The position numbers were made by a program, and so were the translations under genes. From Aliiroseovarius sp. F20344 (GTDB lineage Bacteria > Pseudomonadota > Alphaproteobacteria > Rhodobacterales > Rhodobacteraceae), in the NCBI RefSeq assembly GCF_023016155.1, contig NZ_JALKBG010000008.1, forward strand, positions 64,501-128,500: DNA of 64,000 nt, written 5' to 3'. Below, in pieces: positions 45,684 through 53,932 of this stretch. Within the stretch, counting starts at the first letter, position 1. The number at the start of each line of letters is the position of its first letter. The notes below the pieces were generated by a model. The model was not told the origin of the DNA. It searched no databases and worked only from the letters and a program-made list of their open reading frames with translations.

Positions 45684-45740
45684 GCGGGTTCCAGAGATTT
45701 ACGCCGGGCGGCATGCGCCCGCCCGATAGGAGCTGTTGTT

Positions 45741-45908
45741 ATGGCGAAGCCGACCACAATCAAAATCCGCCTGAACTCGACCGCGGATACCGGCCACTTC
45801 TATGTGACCAAGAAAAATGCACGCACCATGACCGAAAAAATGGTGATCAAGAAGTACGACCCGGTTGTGCGCAAGCACGTTGAATACAAAGAAGGTAAGA
45901 TCAAGTAA
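45741..45908 (+). CDS. rpmG: 50S ribosomal protein L33
   Basis: 55-residue ribosomal protein, [18 protein letters not shown] at the N-terminus and [19 protein letters not shown] at the end, the non-zinc (C-) form with Thr/Ser instead of the four cysteines. TAGGAG lies upstream of the ATG. The gene is bounded by its own promoter (45656-45683) and terminator (45932-45961), so it is monocistronic. Confidence 0.96.
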   Translation: MAKPTTIKIRLNSTADTGHFYVTKKNARTMTEKMVIKKYDPVVRKHVEYKEGKIK

Positions 45909-45931
45909 GATCGCCTGACTTTGCTGAAGAT

Positions 45932-45961
45932 GCCGTCCCATTGGGGCGGCTTTTTCTTTTT
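45932..45961 (+). terminator. Intrinsic terminator after rpmG
   Basis: GCCGTCCC pairs with GGGGCGGC (8 bp, one G-T pair) around a 3-base loop, followed directly by TTTTTCTTTTT. It lies 24 bases past the rpmG stop. Confidence 0.9.
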
Positions 45962-45974
45962 GGGAATGTGTTCT

Positions 45975-46679
45975 TTACCGGTGTAGGATTCGCTGGGCCA
46001 CTTTCTCGCCCATTAGGTAATAGGTGTTTGGTCCGGGGTGAAACCCGTCCTCTGCCATCATGGTTGGGGTTAAGGGGATGTCGAAGTGAATATAGTCGAC
46101 GCCCAGGGTCAGGGCCTGGTGTGCCAGTGCTTTGTCGAACCGTTTGGCCTGTACCCCCAGGAACCAGCGTAAGGGGTGCGGCAGTAGCGGGAAATCCTTA
46201 AGCGGAGGGATCCCTGCCACGATCACCCGCTTCGCCTCCCAGTCTTCAAAAAGCAATTGATAGAGTTGCGCACGTTGGCGCAGTAGCCGTTTCAACGGGG
46301 TCTGACTGGTGATGTCGTTCACGCCAAGGACAACCAACGCAATATCGACTGGTTCGAACTGTTGAGATCGCAATAGGGGAATGGTGGTACGGGTGGTGTT
46401 CCCGGTTCGGGCAATCAGTTTCCAATTGACTTGATAGGATTCTCCCAACGCCCGAGCAAGCTGTCCCGAAAGGGCTTCGGACTGATGTGTCGCACCGACA
46501 CCGGCGGCCGAACTGTCGCCCGTGATCAGAATCTTCAAAGGCTGGCCGCGGCCCCCACTGCCTGACCTGTGCCCCGGTGGTTCAGAAAGGCGGGTAGCAG
46601 TCTTGCGCACGCGCAGTGCCTGATAGGTCAAAAGCGGGCTCAGCAGAAGTTTCGCGATGGTTTCAAGCAGGACCAGCAT
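45975..46679 (-). CDS. SGNH/GDSL-type hydrolase
   Basis: 234-residue esterase/lipase-fold protein. Block I has the nucleophile in ITGDSSAAGVGA (about residue 53-64), block III is LGVNDITSQTPL (about 118-129), and block V is DGFHPGPNTYYL near the end, giving the Ser-Asp-His triad. A hydrophobic N-terminal segment (residues 5-20) may be an anchor or signal. Substrate unknown; family members deacetylate polysaccharides or hydrolyse lysophospholipids. It has no close neighbour in its orientation: a terminator (46695-46724) separates it from the upstream Bax-inhibitor gene, and rpmG converges. Confidence 0.88.
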   Translation of the reverse strand: MLVLLETIAKLLLSPLLTYQALRVRKTATRLSEPPGHRSGSGGRGQPLKILITGDSSAAGVGATHQSEALSGQLARALGESYQVNWKLIARTGNTTRTTIPLLRSQQFEPVDIALVVLGVNDITSQTPLKRLLRQRAQLYQLLFEDWEAKRVIVAGIPPLKDFPLLPHPLRWFLGVQAKRFDKALAHQALTLGVDYIHFDIPLTPTMMAEDGFHPGPNTYYLMGEKVAQRILHR

Positions 46680-46694
46680 AAACCTATCTCACAA

Positions 46695-46724
46695 CAAAAA
46701 AGGGCCGGTCGCAATGACCGGCCC
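46695..46724 (-). terminator. Intrinsic terminator after the Bax inhibitor-1 gene
   Basis: On the minus strand GGGCCGGTC / GACCGGCCC make a 9-bp perfect stem with a 5-base loop, followed by TTTTTTG. It lies 24 bases beyond the stop at 46748. Confidence 0.92.
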
Positions 46725-46747
46725 CGTGATGTCTTTTCGAGTGCAGA

Positions 46748-47464
46748 TCACTCGCGGTTGCCAAGGAACTGCAGCAGGAACATGAACAGGTTGATGAAGT
46801 CCAGATACAGGTTCAGCGCACCCATGATCGCGGATTTCGCCAGCCATTCGCTGTCCATCGCGTGAGCATGTGCCAGGTAGTCTGTCTTGATCTTCTGCGT
46901 GTCGTAAGCGGTCAGGCCTGCGAAAATCAGGACACCAATCACTGAGATTGCGAAGTGGATCATCGACGACCCGATGAAGATGTTCACGATCATGGCGATG
47001 ATGATGCCGATCAAACCCATGATCAGGAATGCACCCATTGGCCCAAGGTCGCGCTTGGTTGTGTAGCCATAAAGGCTAAGGCCAGCGAAAGCGATCGCGG
47101 TGATCAGGAAGGTGTTCGCAATCGACATACCCGTGAAGACCACGAAGATGTAGCTGATCGAAATGCCCATGACGGCCGAGAAGGTGTAGAAGAACAGCTG
47201 TGCGCCAGCAGCGGACAGGCGGTTGATCATCGCACCAAAGGCAAAAACCATGATCAGCGGGGCGAACATCACGATGTAGCGGGTGAAGCCGGTGAACAGC
47301 GTTTCCATCATCGCAGCGTTGTTGCCCACGGCCCAAGCTGCCGCGAAGGTCAAAAGCAGACCAACGGACATGGTGCCGTATACTTTGTTCATATGGGCGC
47401 GAAGCCCTTCGTCGATCGCGGCCTGCGAACCTACGCCGGTGCGGATCGTGTCAAACTCAGCCAT
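46748..47464 (-). CDS. Bax inhibitor-1/YccA family membrane protein
   Basis: 238-residue seven-helix membrane protein with the family opening GLRAHMNKVYGTMSVGLLLTFAAA and the terminal half including FAGLTAYDTQKIKTDYLAHAH and LDFINLFMFLLQFLGNR. The family includes YccA and YetJ, linked to FtsH inhibition or Ca2+ leak; which applies here is unknown. The ATG at 47464 (MAEFDTIRTG) has GGAGG upstream; the longer frame adds four residues. A terminator follows, and an upstream terminator isolates it from the DUF1127 gene. Confidence 0.93.
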   Translation of the reverse strand: MAEFDTIRTGVGSQAAIDEGLRAHMNKVYGTMSVGLLLTFAAAWAVGNNAAMMETLFTGFTRYIVMFAPLIMVFAFGAMINRLSAAGAQLFFYTFSAVMGISISYIFVVFTGMSIANTFLITAIAFAGLSLYGYTTKRDLGPMGAFLIMGLIGIIIAMIVNIFIGSSMIHFAISVIGVLIFAGLTAYDTQKIKTDYLAHAHAMDSEWLAKSAIMGALNLYLDFINLFMFLLQFLGNRE

Positions 47465-47500
47465 TGAGACCTCCAAGAATACTTATTGTGGCGGTCTCAA

Positions 47501-47538
47501 ATGAAAACCGCCCTTGGCCGTAATATTGGCAAGGGCGG
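47501..47538 (-). terminator. Intrinsic terminator after the DUF1127 gene
   Basis: On the minus strand CCGCCCTTG / CAAGGGCGG (9-bp perfect stem) encloses a 13-base loop and is followed by TTTTCATTT. It lies 33 bases after the DUF1127 stop. Confidence 0.85.
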
Positions 47539-47571
47539 CGTAATTTTCAAGTGCTTAAGAGCGGATTGCCC

Positions 47572-47784
47572 TTAGTATTGCCAATGTGCTGGCACGTCCC
47601 AAAGCGGACGGGTGGCTTCGCGATGTGCTTCGGCTTCGGTCAGACCGATGTCTTCCAAGCGATAAGCGTCCAGTTCGGCCAGAGCCTGACGTTCCCGGCG
47701 GGTTTCCAGCATGTTGGCAACCCACGTGAGCGGCGAGAAGCTGCGTTTTGCGATCGGGGCGTTGGTACAGGTTACTGCGGTCAT
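47572..47784 (-). CDS. DUF1127 domain protein
   Basis: 70-residue basic/acidic protein with the DUF1127 motif RQALAELDAYRLEDIGLTEAEAHREATRPLWD (about residues 32-63). Short DUF1127 proteins in alphaproteobacteria bind RNA or influence small RNAs; CcaF1 of Rhodobacter sphaeroides is an example from the literature. The gene has AAAGGAG ahead of the ATG, a terminator after it, and it is divergent from a LysR regulator with inverted repeats in the shared region. That context suggests it could be regulated by the LysR protein. Confidence 0.9.
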   Translation of the reverse strand: MTAVTCTNAPIAKRSFSPLTWVANMLETRRERQALAELDAYRLEDIGLTEAEAHREATRPLWDVPAHWQY

Positions 47785-47812
47785 CTCGACTCTCCTTTGT
47801 GATTCTGATGAA

Positions 47813-47829
47813 TGATGCGTGTTGCATCA
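47813..47829. promoter_or_regulatory. Inverted repeat upstream of the DUF1127 gene
   Basis: TGATGC and GCATCA (6 bp each) around GTGTT form a perfect 17-bp palindrome. It is centred 37 bases ahead of the DUF1127 start codon, as expected near a promoter, and could be a LysR-type site. Confidence 0.4.
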
Positions 47830-47874
47830 AAATTCTTGATCGTTATGCTTCTTTGTGATGGATAAGTAAAATGA

Positions 47875-47894
47875 ATGATTTTGTTATGAATCAT
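47875..47894. promoter_or_regulatory. Inverted repeat upstream of the LysR gene
   Basis: ATGATT (47875-47880) and AATCAT (47889-47894) are a perfect 6-bp inverted repeat with an 8-base spacer, ending 13 bases before the LysR start codon. This fits an autoregulatory site. Confidence 0.4.
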
Positions 47895-47907
47895 CACGGG
47901 GGGTGAT

Positions 47908-48762
47908 ATGCCGCGAAATCTTGATCTAACAGCGCTCCGCAGTTTTGCGACCGTTGCGGATGCTGGGGGGGTAACTCGGGCAGCAGGGCTTCTGCATCTA
48001 ACGCAGTCTGCGGTGTCGATGCAGCTAAAACGCCTTGAGGAAAGCCTTGGGCGCCCGTTACTGGACAGATCAGGTCGTGGAGTTTCGCTTACCGCGGATG
48101 GTGAGCAGCTTTTGGGGTATGCGCGCCGTATCCTGCGATTGAATGACGAGGTTTATTCGCGACTTACCGATCAAGCATATGAAGGCGAGGTCGTCTTGGG
48201 CGTGCCGTCTGACGTTGTTTATCCGGCGATTCCCAAGGTGCTGCGTCAGTTCCACGCAGAGTATCCGCGGATGCGGGTCCAGTTGATCTCGTCCTACACG
48301 AGCCGGCTGAAATCTATGTTTGGGCGTGGGGAATGCGATGTCATTCTGACGACGGAAGAGCAAAAGGATGCGGGCGGTGAAACCCTGACAGCTCTTCCTT
48401 TGGTGTGGGTTGGTGCGCCGGGTGGTCAAGCTTGGCGCCAACGCCCGTTGAGGCTGGCCTTTGAACACAATTGTATCTTCCGCAAAGAAGTGCAGGAAGC
48501 CCTAGATGAGGTGGGCATACCGTGGGAGATGGGAGTCGAAAGCGATTCCACCCGCACAATCGAAGCATCGTTGTCCGCCGATTTGGCTGTTCATGCGGTG
48601 ATCGAGGGCACTGTACGCAGTGATCTTGAAGTTGTAGATCATGGAGGAGCACTGCCAGATCTGTCGGTGACACAAGTGAACATGTATGCTGCCCAGAAAA
48701 GTGGCAACGAAGCTTTGGATGAACTTCTTGAGATGATAAGACGCGCCTTTGACGAGCTTTAA
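47908..48762 (+). CDS. LysR family transcriptional regulator
   Basis: 284-residue LysR-type regulator. The N-terminal winged helix-turn-helix (LDLTALRSFATVADAGGVTRAAGLLHLTQSAVSMQLKRLEE, residues 6-46) is typical; residues 90-284 form the two-lobed effector domain. The effector is unknown. The gene is divergent from the DUF1127 gene with inverted repeats between, and converges on the quinone oxidoreductase gene, with which it overlaps by 4 bases. GGGGGG lies upstream of ATG 47908. Confidence 0.92.
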   Translation: MPRNLDLTALRSFATVADAGGVTRAAGLLHLTQSAVSMQLKRLEESLGRPLLDRSGRGVSLTADGEQLLGYARRILRLNDEVYSRLTDQAYEGEVVLGVPSDVVYPAIPKVLRQFHAEYPRMRVQLISSYTSRLKSMFGRGECDVILTTEEQKDAGGETLTALPLVWVGAPGGQAWRQRPLRLAFEHNCIFRKEVQEALDEVGIPWEMGVESDSTRTIEASLSADLAVHAVIEGTVRSDLEVVDHGGALPDLSVTQVNMYAAQKSGNEALDELLEMIRRAFDEL

Positions 48763-49730
48763 GCGTTAGGCTCCATTGTCACCACCACTTTGCCTGTGGA
48801 TTTCCGGCTTCTCAGAAGTTCAAGCGCCTGATCGGCTTGCTCCAGGGGTAGGCTGTGGCTGACATGTGGTTTGATCTTCCCGTCAGCATACCAGTCAAGC
48901 AACACGCGAAGGCTGTCAGTCAGCACCTCGGGTTTGAACCTAAGATAACCTCCCCAATAAAGCCCAATTGCCGTGATGTTTTTCACAAGCATATGATTGG
49001 GCTTCAACTTGGGCATGTCGCCCGAAGCAAATCCGATGTACAGAAAACGCCCATCCGGATTGGTGGCGCGGAAAGCTGCTTCGCCTTGTTCGCCACCCAC
49101 CGCGTCATATACAACGTCAGCTCCCCCAAGCGATTTAACGACGCTGCGGATGTCTTCCGTGGTGCTGTCGATTACATGATCCGCGCCCGCACGTTTGCAT
49201 ATTTCCAGCTTTTCGGCCCCGCGTGCACACGCAATGACACGGGCACCCATCACTTTTCCGATCTCAACAGCGGTCAGGCCAACACCACCGGCAGCCCCTA
49301 AGACCAGCAGCGTTTCACCAGGTTTAAGCTGGGCTTTGTAGTCAAGCGCCACATGGCTTGTCCCATAGGCGATCTGAAAAGCGGCGGCGTCTTCAAAGCT
49401 CATGTTGTCTGGAATGGGAAGGCAGCGATCCGCAGGGAACACCCCTTCATCTGCCAGCCCGTCGCGGCCTGAGAACACAACAACGCGCGCACCCAAAGCG
49501 GGTGCTTCGGTATCGGGACCAAGCTCGGTCACAATGCCAGCGGGTTCCATTCCAAGTGAAAACGGTACCTCGGGTGTGTCTTGATACGTACCTTTCGACA
49601 TAAGAAGATCTGCGAAGTTCAATCCGCATGCGCGGATGTCGATCCGCGCGAAACCCTTCTGCAAGGGCAGGGCGGACAAGTCGATTAGTGATGGGTGTTT
49701 TCCAAGCTCTGTGACGCGATAAGTTTTCAT
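48759..49730 (-). CDS. NADPH:quinone oxidoreductase-type (zinc-independent MDR family)
   Basis: 323-residue medium-chain dehydrogenase/reductase. The N-terminal GroES-like domain has GACGLNFADLLMSKGTY; the cofactor domain has GAAGGVGLTAVEIGKVMGARVIACARG (Rossmann, about residues 148-174) and DHVIDSTTED. No zinc-site cysteines typical of alcohol dehydrogenases are seen, so a quinone or enone reductase is more likely; the IATTG cofactor choice is not readable. It overlaps the LysR stop by 4 bases. The start at 49730 (MKTYRVTEL) sits at the edge of the region containing a small ORF. Confidence 0.88.
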   Translation of the reverse strand: MKTYRVTELGKHPSLIDLSALPLQKGFARIDIRACGLNFADLLMSKGTYQDTPEVPFSLGMEPAGIVTELGPDTEAPALGARVVVFSGRDGLADEGVFPADRCLPIPDNMSFEDAAAFQIAYGTSHVALDYKAQLKPGETLLVLGAAGGVGLTAVEIGKVMGARVIACARGAEKLEICKRAGADHVIDSTTEDIRSVVKSLGGADVVYDAVGGEQGEAAFRATNPDGRFLYIGFASGDMPKLKPNHMLVKNITAIGLYWGGYLRFKPEVLTDSLRVLLDWYADGKIKPHVSHSLPLEQADQALELLRSRKSTGKVVVTMEPNA

Positions 49731-49794
49731 GTGGCCTCCTGCCCGTGGTGTAACCTTGCTTCAGAAAAAAATCGAGTGCTGTAGGAGGTCAACT

Positions 49795-49926
49795 TTGCCC
49801 CAGGTTATTGAACGGGCGAAATTGCAATATGTACATGAATATGTTACGCGTTTTCGTATTACGCATGTACGCGATATGCATCTATTGGCTTTCGTCGTTC
49901 CGGCAGTAGAAAAAGAATTAAGTTAG
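49795..49926 (+). CDS. Putative 43-residue small protein
   Basis: A TTG-initiated ORF (49795-49797) with a strong Shine-Dalgarno AGGAGG at 49783-49788, 6 bases upstream. It encodes PQVIERAKLQYVHEYVTRFR and a hydrophobic end with LLAFVVPAVEKELS, a plausible small helical protein. The DNA is AT-richer than neighbours. It ends 34 bases before the HTH regulator gene and shares its direction, so it may be co-transcribed. I know no family; a non-coding regulatory leader is the alternative. Confidence 0.4.
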   Translation: MPQVIERAKLQYVHEYVTRFRITHVRDMHLLAFVVPAVEKELS

Positions 49927-49960
49927 GCTGCTGGGCAGCTTGTTAACGAGGAGTTATTGG

Positions 49961-50329
49961 ATGAAGCATCCCGTGGATATCCATGTAGGTAAACGTGTAC
50001 GCCATCGTCGGTGGATGGTTGGCATGACCCAGCAGCAATTGGCTGAAAAAGTCGGGATCAAATTCCAACAAATCCAGAAATATGAAACCGGAATGAATCG
50101 CGTTTCGGCATCTCGTTTGTGGGATATAGCGGCCGCTCTTTCAGTGCCCGTCAGTTTTTTCTTTGATGGTTTGGAAAACCACGCGGATGATACTGGCGAA
50201 GATGCGCTACCTAGCGATTTCCTTGCCGATAAGGAAGCACTTGAGCTGGTCCGCAGCTACTATGCCATTCCAGAAAATCAACGTCGCCGGCTGTTCGAGC
50301 TTGCAAGGGTTCTGTCAGACGTCGCCTGA
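49961..50329 (+). CDS. Helix-turn-helix transcriptional regulator (XRE/Cro-CI type)
   Basis: 122-residue regulator with the XRE HTH at about residues 10-65 (VGKRVRHRRWMVGMTQQQLAEKVGIKFQQIQKYETGMNRVSASRLWDIA, IPVSFFFDG). The C-terminal part is a short helical segment. This HTH appears in many alphaproteobacteria next to the inositol-monophosphatase-like gene. GAGGAG upstream of ATG 49961 supports the start; a longer frame from 49940 adds seven residues. It lies 59 bases before the phosphatase gene. Confidence 0.9.
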   Translation: MKHPVDIHVGKRVRHRRWMVGMTQQQLAEKVGIKFQQIQKYETGMNRVSASRLWDIAAALSVPVSFFFDGLENHADDTGEDALPSDFLADKEALELVRSYYAIPENQRRRLFELARVLSDVA

Positions 50330-50388
50330 CGCTTGACGATGCTCGCGTATCACTGCTACCGCGCTAGGGGTAGCAGAAGGATATGGTT

Positions 50389-51192
50389 ATGCAAAAGCTA
50401 AGCGCGGATACTCAGGCCGACCTGATTCACGTGGCCAACCTGTTGGCTGATGCGGCGCGCGACGCGATCCTACCCTATTTCCGCTCCAGTGATCTGACGG
50501 CAGACAATAAGCTGACCGAGGGGTTTGATCCCGTCACAGAAGGTGATCGCGCGGCCGAGAAAGCAATGCGCGACTTGCTCGCTAACCTGCGCCCTGACGA
50601 TGCCATCTTCGGCGAAGAGTTTGGTCAGAAAGAGGGCACGTCCGGCCTGACCTGGGTGCTCGATCCCATTGATGGAACACGCGGGTTTCTATCTGGCACG
50701 CCCACTTGGGGGGTTCTGATTGCCGTTGGGCGCGAGGATGGTCCCGAACTAGGCATTATCGACCAACCCTATATCAAGGAACGCTTTATCGGCGGGCTGG
50801 GGGAAGCCTGGATTGACGGGCCTCTGGGCCGCCGCGACCTGAAAACCCGCACCACCGCCGATCTGTCAGAGGCCATTCTGTTCACCACTTTCCCCGAAGT
50901 TGGTACCGCACAGGAAGGGACCGCGTTTCAATCTTTGTCCCAGCAAACAAAGCTGACGCGCTATGGAATGGATTGCTATGCGTATGGTCTGGTCGCGGCT
51001 GGTCAGATTGATTTGGTGGTCGAAGCCGGATTGCAATCTTACGATGTTCAGGCCCCGATCGCAGTGATCGAAGCTGCAGGCGGAATCGTGACGGATTGGC
51101 AGGGCAAACCGGTCCATCAGGGCGGCCGCGTGCTTGCTGCCGCAAATGCCAAGATCCACAAGAAAGCCCTAGAGGTTCTGTCTAAGGTTTAA
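50389..51192 (+). CDS. hisN: Inositol-monophosphatase family phosphatase (HisN-like)
   Basis: 267-residue Li+-sensitive phosphatase-fold enzyme with the three metal-binding motifs: GEEFG (about residues 74-78), WVLDPIDGTRGFLSG (about 88-102) and SYDVQAPIAVIEAAGG (about 220-235). In alphaproteobacteria this family member is frequently the histidinol-phosphate phosphatase. No his genes are adjacent, so inositol monophosphatase or 3'-phosphoadenosine phosphatase are alternatives. AGAAGG lies 8 bases before the ATG at 50389; the upstream ATG (50383) has too little spacing. Confidence 0.82.
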   Translation: MQKLSADTQADLIHVANLLADAARDAILPYFRSSDLTADNKLTEGFDPVTEGDRAAEKAMRDLLANLRPDDAIFGEEFGQKEGTSGLTWVLDPIDGTRGFLSGTPTWGVLIAVGREDGPELGIIDQPYIKERFIGGLGEAWIDGPLGRRDLKTRTTADLSEAILFTTFPEVGTAQEGTAFQSLSQQTKLTRYGMDCYAYGLVAAGQIDLVVEAGLQSYDVQAPIAVIEAAGGIVTDWQGKPVHQGGRVLAAANAKIHKKALEVLSKV

Positions 51193-51320
51193 GCTCGCGT
51201 TCATAGCTGCGGCTTGCGCTATCCGTAGCCCCTGTGGCAAACTTCCCTTGTTCGCGAGTCCTTTGCCCTTTCTGTCGCGCACCTCATGTTGTCTCACCGA
51301 AACGGGCGAAAGGAGGCAAC

Positions 51321-52652
51321 ATGGACTATCTTATCAGAAATGCACGCACCGTTCTGACGATGGATGACCGGGATCAGGAACTGCCGGGCGTCGATGTTCG
51401 CCTGTCGGGCGGGGTGATCCAAGAAATCGGTGTTGGGTTGGAGGCAACCGGAGAGGTGGTTGATGCGCGTAACGCGATCATCACGCCGGGATTGGTCAAC
51501 ACCCACCACCACCTCTATCAAACGCTGACCCGGGCTGTGCCGGGTGGGCAAGACGCGCTTCTATTTGGTTGGTTGCAAACACTTTATCCTATTTGGTCGC
51601 GTTTTGGGCCCGATGAGATGCGCGTCTCTGCAATGGTCGGGTTGGCCGAGCTTGCTTTGTCCGGCTGCACCATGTCGTCAGATCATCTGTACCTCTATCC
51701 AAATGGTGCTCGGCTTGAGGACACAATTGACGGTGCGCGCGAGGTGGGCTTGCGCTTTCACCCGACGCGTGGGGCCATGTCCATTGGCGAAAGCGATGGC
51801 GGCTTGCCACCCGACAGTTTGGTCGAGGATGAGGCTGCGATACTTGAGGACTGTGTCCGCGTTATCGACGCGTTCCATGATCCTTCTGAAGGATCCATGC
51901 TGCGCGTTGGTGTTGCACCTTGCTCGCCCTTCTCGGTCAGCCGTGACCTGATGCGAGACGCAGCTGTTCTGGCCCGCGACAAGGGGGTCATGCTGCACAC
52001 ACATTTGGCCGAAAACGACGAAGACATCGCCTATTCCGAGGCGCAGTTTGGTTGCCGCCCCGGCCAATATGCAGAAGAACTTGGCTGGGTTGGCGACGAC
52101 GTTTGGCACGCCCATTGCGTGAAGTTGGATGGTGCTGAAATTGACCTTTTCGCACATACGCGCACTGGGGTGGCCCATTGTCCCTGCTCCAACTGTCGCT
52201 TGGGATCTGGCATCGCACCGGTGCGTGCCATGCGGGATGCTGGCGTGAAAGTTGGATTGGGCGTGGATGGTTCGGCATCAAACGATCTGGGCAATCTGAT
52301 GGATGAAGCGCGTCAGGCGATGCTGTTGCAACGTGTGGCACTTGGGGCCGACAAGATGAGCGCGCGCGAGGCATTGAGGATCGCCACAAGAGGCGGGGCC
52401 GAGGTGCTGGGCCGCCACGATTGCGGTCAGGTGGCCGTAGGTAAACGTGCAGACATCGCCATCTGGGATGTGAGCGGGCTGGAAAGCGCTGGAAGTTGGG
52501 ATCCCGCAGCCCTTGTGTTGGCCGGGCCGCGCAACGTGCGCCATCTTTTTGTCGAAGGTCAACAGGTGGTGCGTGATGGACAGATCACCACGATTGATCT
52601 GCCGCGCGTCATTGAAAACCAGAACCGACTGGCAAACGGCTTGATGGATTAG
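51321..52652 (+). CDS. 8-oxoguanine deaminase-type amidohydrolase
   Basis: 443-residue amidohydrolase. The zinc motif HxH appears as NTHHHLYQTLTR (about residues 59-70); HTHLAEND and HCVKLDG give the second-shell His; GVDGSASNDLGNLMDE supplies the metal Asp. The sequence resembles 8-oxoguanine/hydroxydechloroatrazine deaminases of the family that includes Pseudomonas Pa0142. Detoxifying oxidised guanine is a likely role. Strong AAAGGAGG precedes the ATG at 51321, better than 51234. It overlaps the convergent guanine deaminase stop by 4 bases, so the pair may be jointly regulated. Confidence 0.85.
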   Translation: MDYLIRNARTVLTMDDRDQELPGVDVRLSGGVIQEIGVGLEATGEVVDARNAIITPGLVNTHHHLYQTLTRAVPGGQDALLFGWLQTLYPIWSRFGPDEMRVSAMVGLAELALSGCTMSSDHLYLYPNGARLEDTIDGAREVGLRFHPTRGAMSIGESDGGLPPDSLVEDEAAILEDCVRVIDAFHDPSEGSMLRVGVAPCSPFSVSRDLMRDAAVLARDKGVMLHTHLAENDEDIAYSEAQFGCRPGQYAEELGWVGDDVWHAHCVKLDGAEIDLFAHTRTGVAHCPCSNCRLGSGIAPVRAMRDAGVKVGLGVDGSASNDLGNLMDEARQAMLLQRVALGADKMSAREALRIATRGGAEVLGRHDCGQVAVGKRADIAIWDVSGLESAGSWDPAALVLAGPRNVRHLFVEGQQVVRDGQITTIDLPRVIENQNRLANGLMD

Positions 52653-53932
52653 CGCAGTTTACGCCCGTTTGCCCAAACTGCCGAGATCGCCCGATCATCC
52701 CCCATCATAATGGTGGGGAATACGGCCTGCCAGATATCCTCGGCCCGCGCAGCGCGCTGGGCAATTGCGGGGGTCGAGTCTAGGTCGATTGCAATGATGT
52801 CGGCCTCGTATCCGGGGGCCAGGCGTCCGATCTTGTCGCCCAGATGAATTGCATTTGCCGAACCAGCCGTCGCCAGCCACCAAAGCTGTGCGGGATGTAT
52901 TGCGAAACCGGACAACTGGCCAACCTCGTAAGCGGCGGCCATGGTTCGCAGCATCGAAAAGCTCGACCCGCCGCCGGTATCTGTCGCAAGTCCGATCCGG
53001 TGGCCCTGTGTCATCAATCCATTCATGTCGAACAAGCCAGAGCCGATGAACATGTTGGATGTAGGGCAGTGGATAAGGCTTGCGTCGACCTCGCGGATCC
53101 GGTCGCGTTCGCGTTCGGTCAGATGAATGGCATGTCCCAGCAGCGCACCAGGTTTGACCAGCCCGAATTTCTCGTAGACGTCCAGGTAATCCTCGGCCTC
53201 AGGGAAGAGGTCTGCAACCCACGCGATCTCTTCATGTTGTTCGCTGATATGGGTCTGCATCAGCAGCTCGGGATGCTCCGCCCAAAGCGCGCCGAGTGCC
53301 TCAAGCTGTTCGGGTGTGGATGTGGGCGCAAAGCGCGGGGTGATAACGTAAGACAAGCGATCCTGACCATGCCAACGCTCAAGCAAAGCCTTGCTGTCAT
53401 CATAAGCGGATTTGGCGGTGTCTCGCAGATTGTCAGGCGCGTTACGATCCATGCAGGTTTTGCCACCCAACACACGTAGCCCGCGTTTCTGGGCTGCGCC
53501 GAAATAGGCATCCACGCTTTCCGGATGGATCGTGCAATAGCTGACTGTGGTGGTGGTTCCAGACGCGGTCACCAGATCGAAATAGGTTTCGGCAACCTCG
53601 GTCGCATGACCTGCGTCTCCGAACCGGCCTTCCTCGGGAAAAGTATAGCTGTTTAGCCAATCGATCAGCCGCTTGCCCCATGAGGCAATGATGGCGGTTT
53701 GCGGATAGTGAACATGGGTGTCGACAAAGCCGGGGGACAACAGCGCGTCGCCCATATCGGTCACGGGGGCGTCAGGGTGGGCCGCGCGAAGGGTGTCAGC
53801 CTCGCCCACATCAAGGATCGTTCCGTCTTTGATGGCCACAGCGCCGCGCCGAATGTGAAGGGCCGCGTCTTCGGGTCTTCCTTCAAACGGTGTATTGTTG
53901 AATTGCAGAACCTGCCCCAACAGAAGTTCCAT
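52649..53932 (-). CDS. guaD: Guanine deaminase
   Basis: 427-residue amidohydrolase that hydrolyses guanine to xanthine. Hallmarks are SPGFVDTHVHYPQTAIIASWGKRLIDWLNSYTFPEE (about residues 68-103, HxH zinc motif and the guanine-specific WLN...FPEE), HISEQHEEIAWV, GHAIHLTERE and HCPTSNMFIGSGLF. These segments are specific to GuaD. The stop overlaps the 8-oxoguanine deaminase stop by 4 bases in convergent orientation. The genes flanking are mgtE and hisN, so no purine transporter is nearby. Confidence 0.95.
   Translation of the reverse strand: MELLLGQVLQFNNTPFEGRPEDAALHIRRGAVAIKDGTILDVGEADTLRAAHPDAPVTDMGDALLSPGFVDTHVHYPQTAIIASWGKRLIDWLNSYTFPEEGRFGDAGHATEVAETYFDLVTASGTTTTVSYCTIHPESVDAYFGAAQKRGLRVLGGKTCMDRNAPDNLRDTAKSAYDDSKALLERWHGQDRLSYVITPRFAPTSTPEQLEALGALWAEHPELLMQTHISEQHEEIAWVADLFPEAEDYLDVYEKFGLVKPGALLGHAIHLTERERDRIREVDASLIHCPTSNMFIGSGLFDMNGLMTQGHRIGLATDTGGGSSFSMLRTMAAAYEVGQLSGFAIHPAQLWWLATAGSANAIHLGDKIGRLAPGYEADIIAIDLDSTPAIAQRAARAEDIWQAVFPTIMMGDDRAISAVWANGRKLR

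Noticed and set aside
47477-47571. CcsR-type tandem small RNAs after the DUF1127 gene
   Set aside because: In Rhodobacter sphaeroides such RNAs with CCUCCUCCC loops follow the DUF1127 gene ccaF1. Here only a terminator hairpin follows and no such motif is seen.
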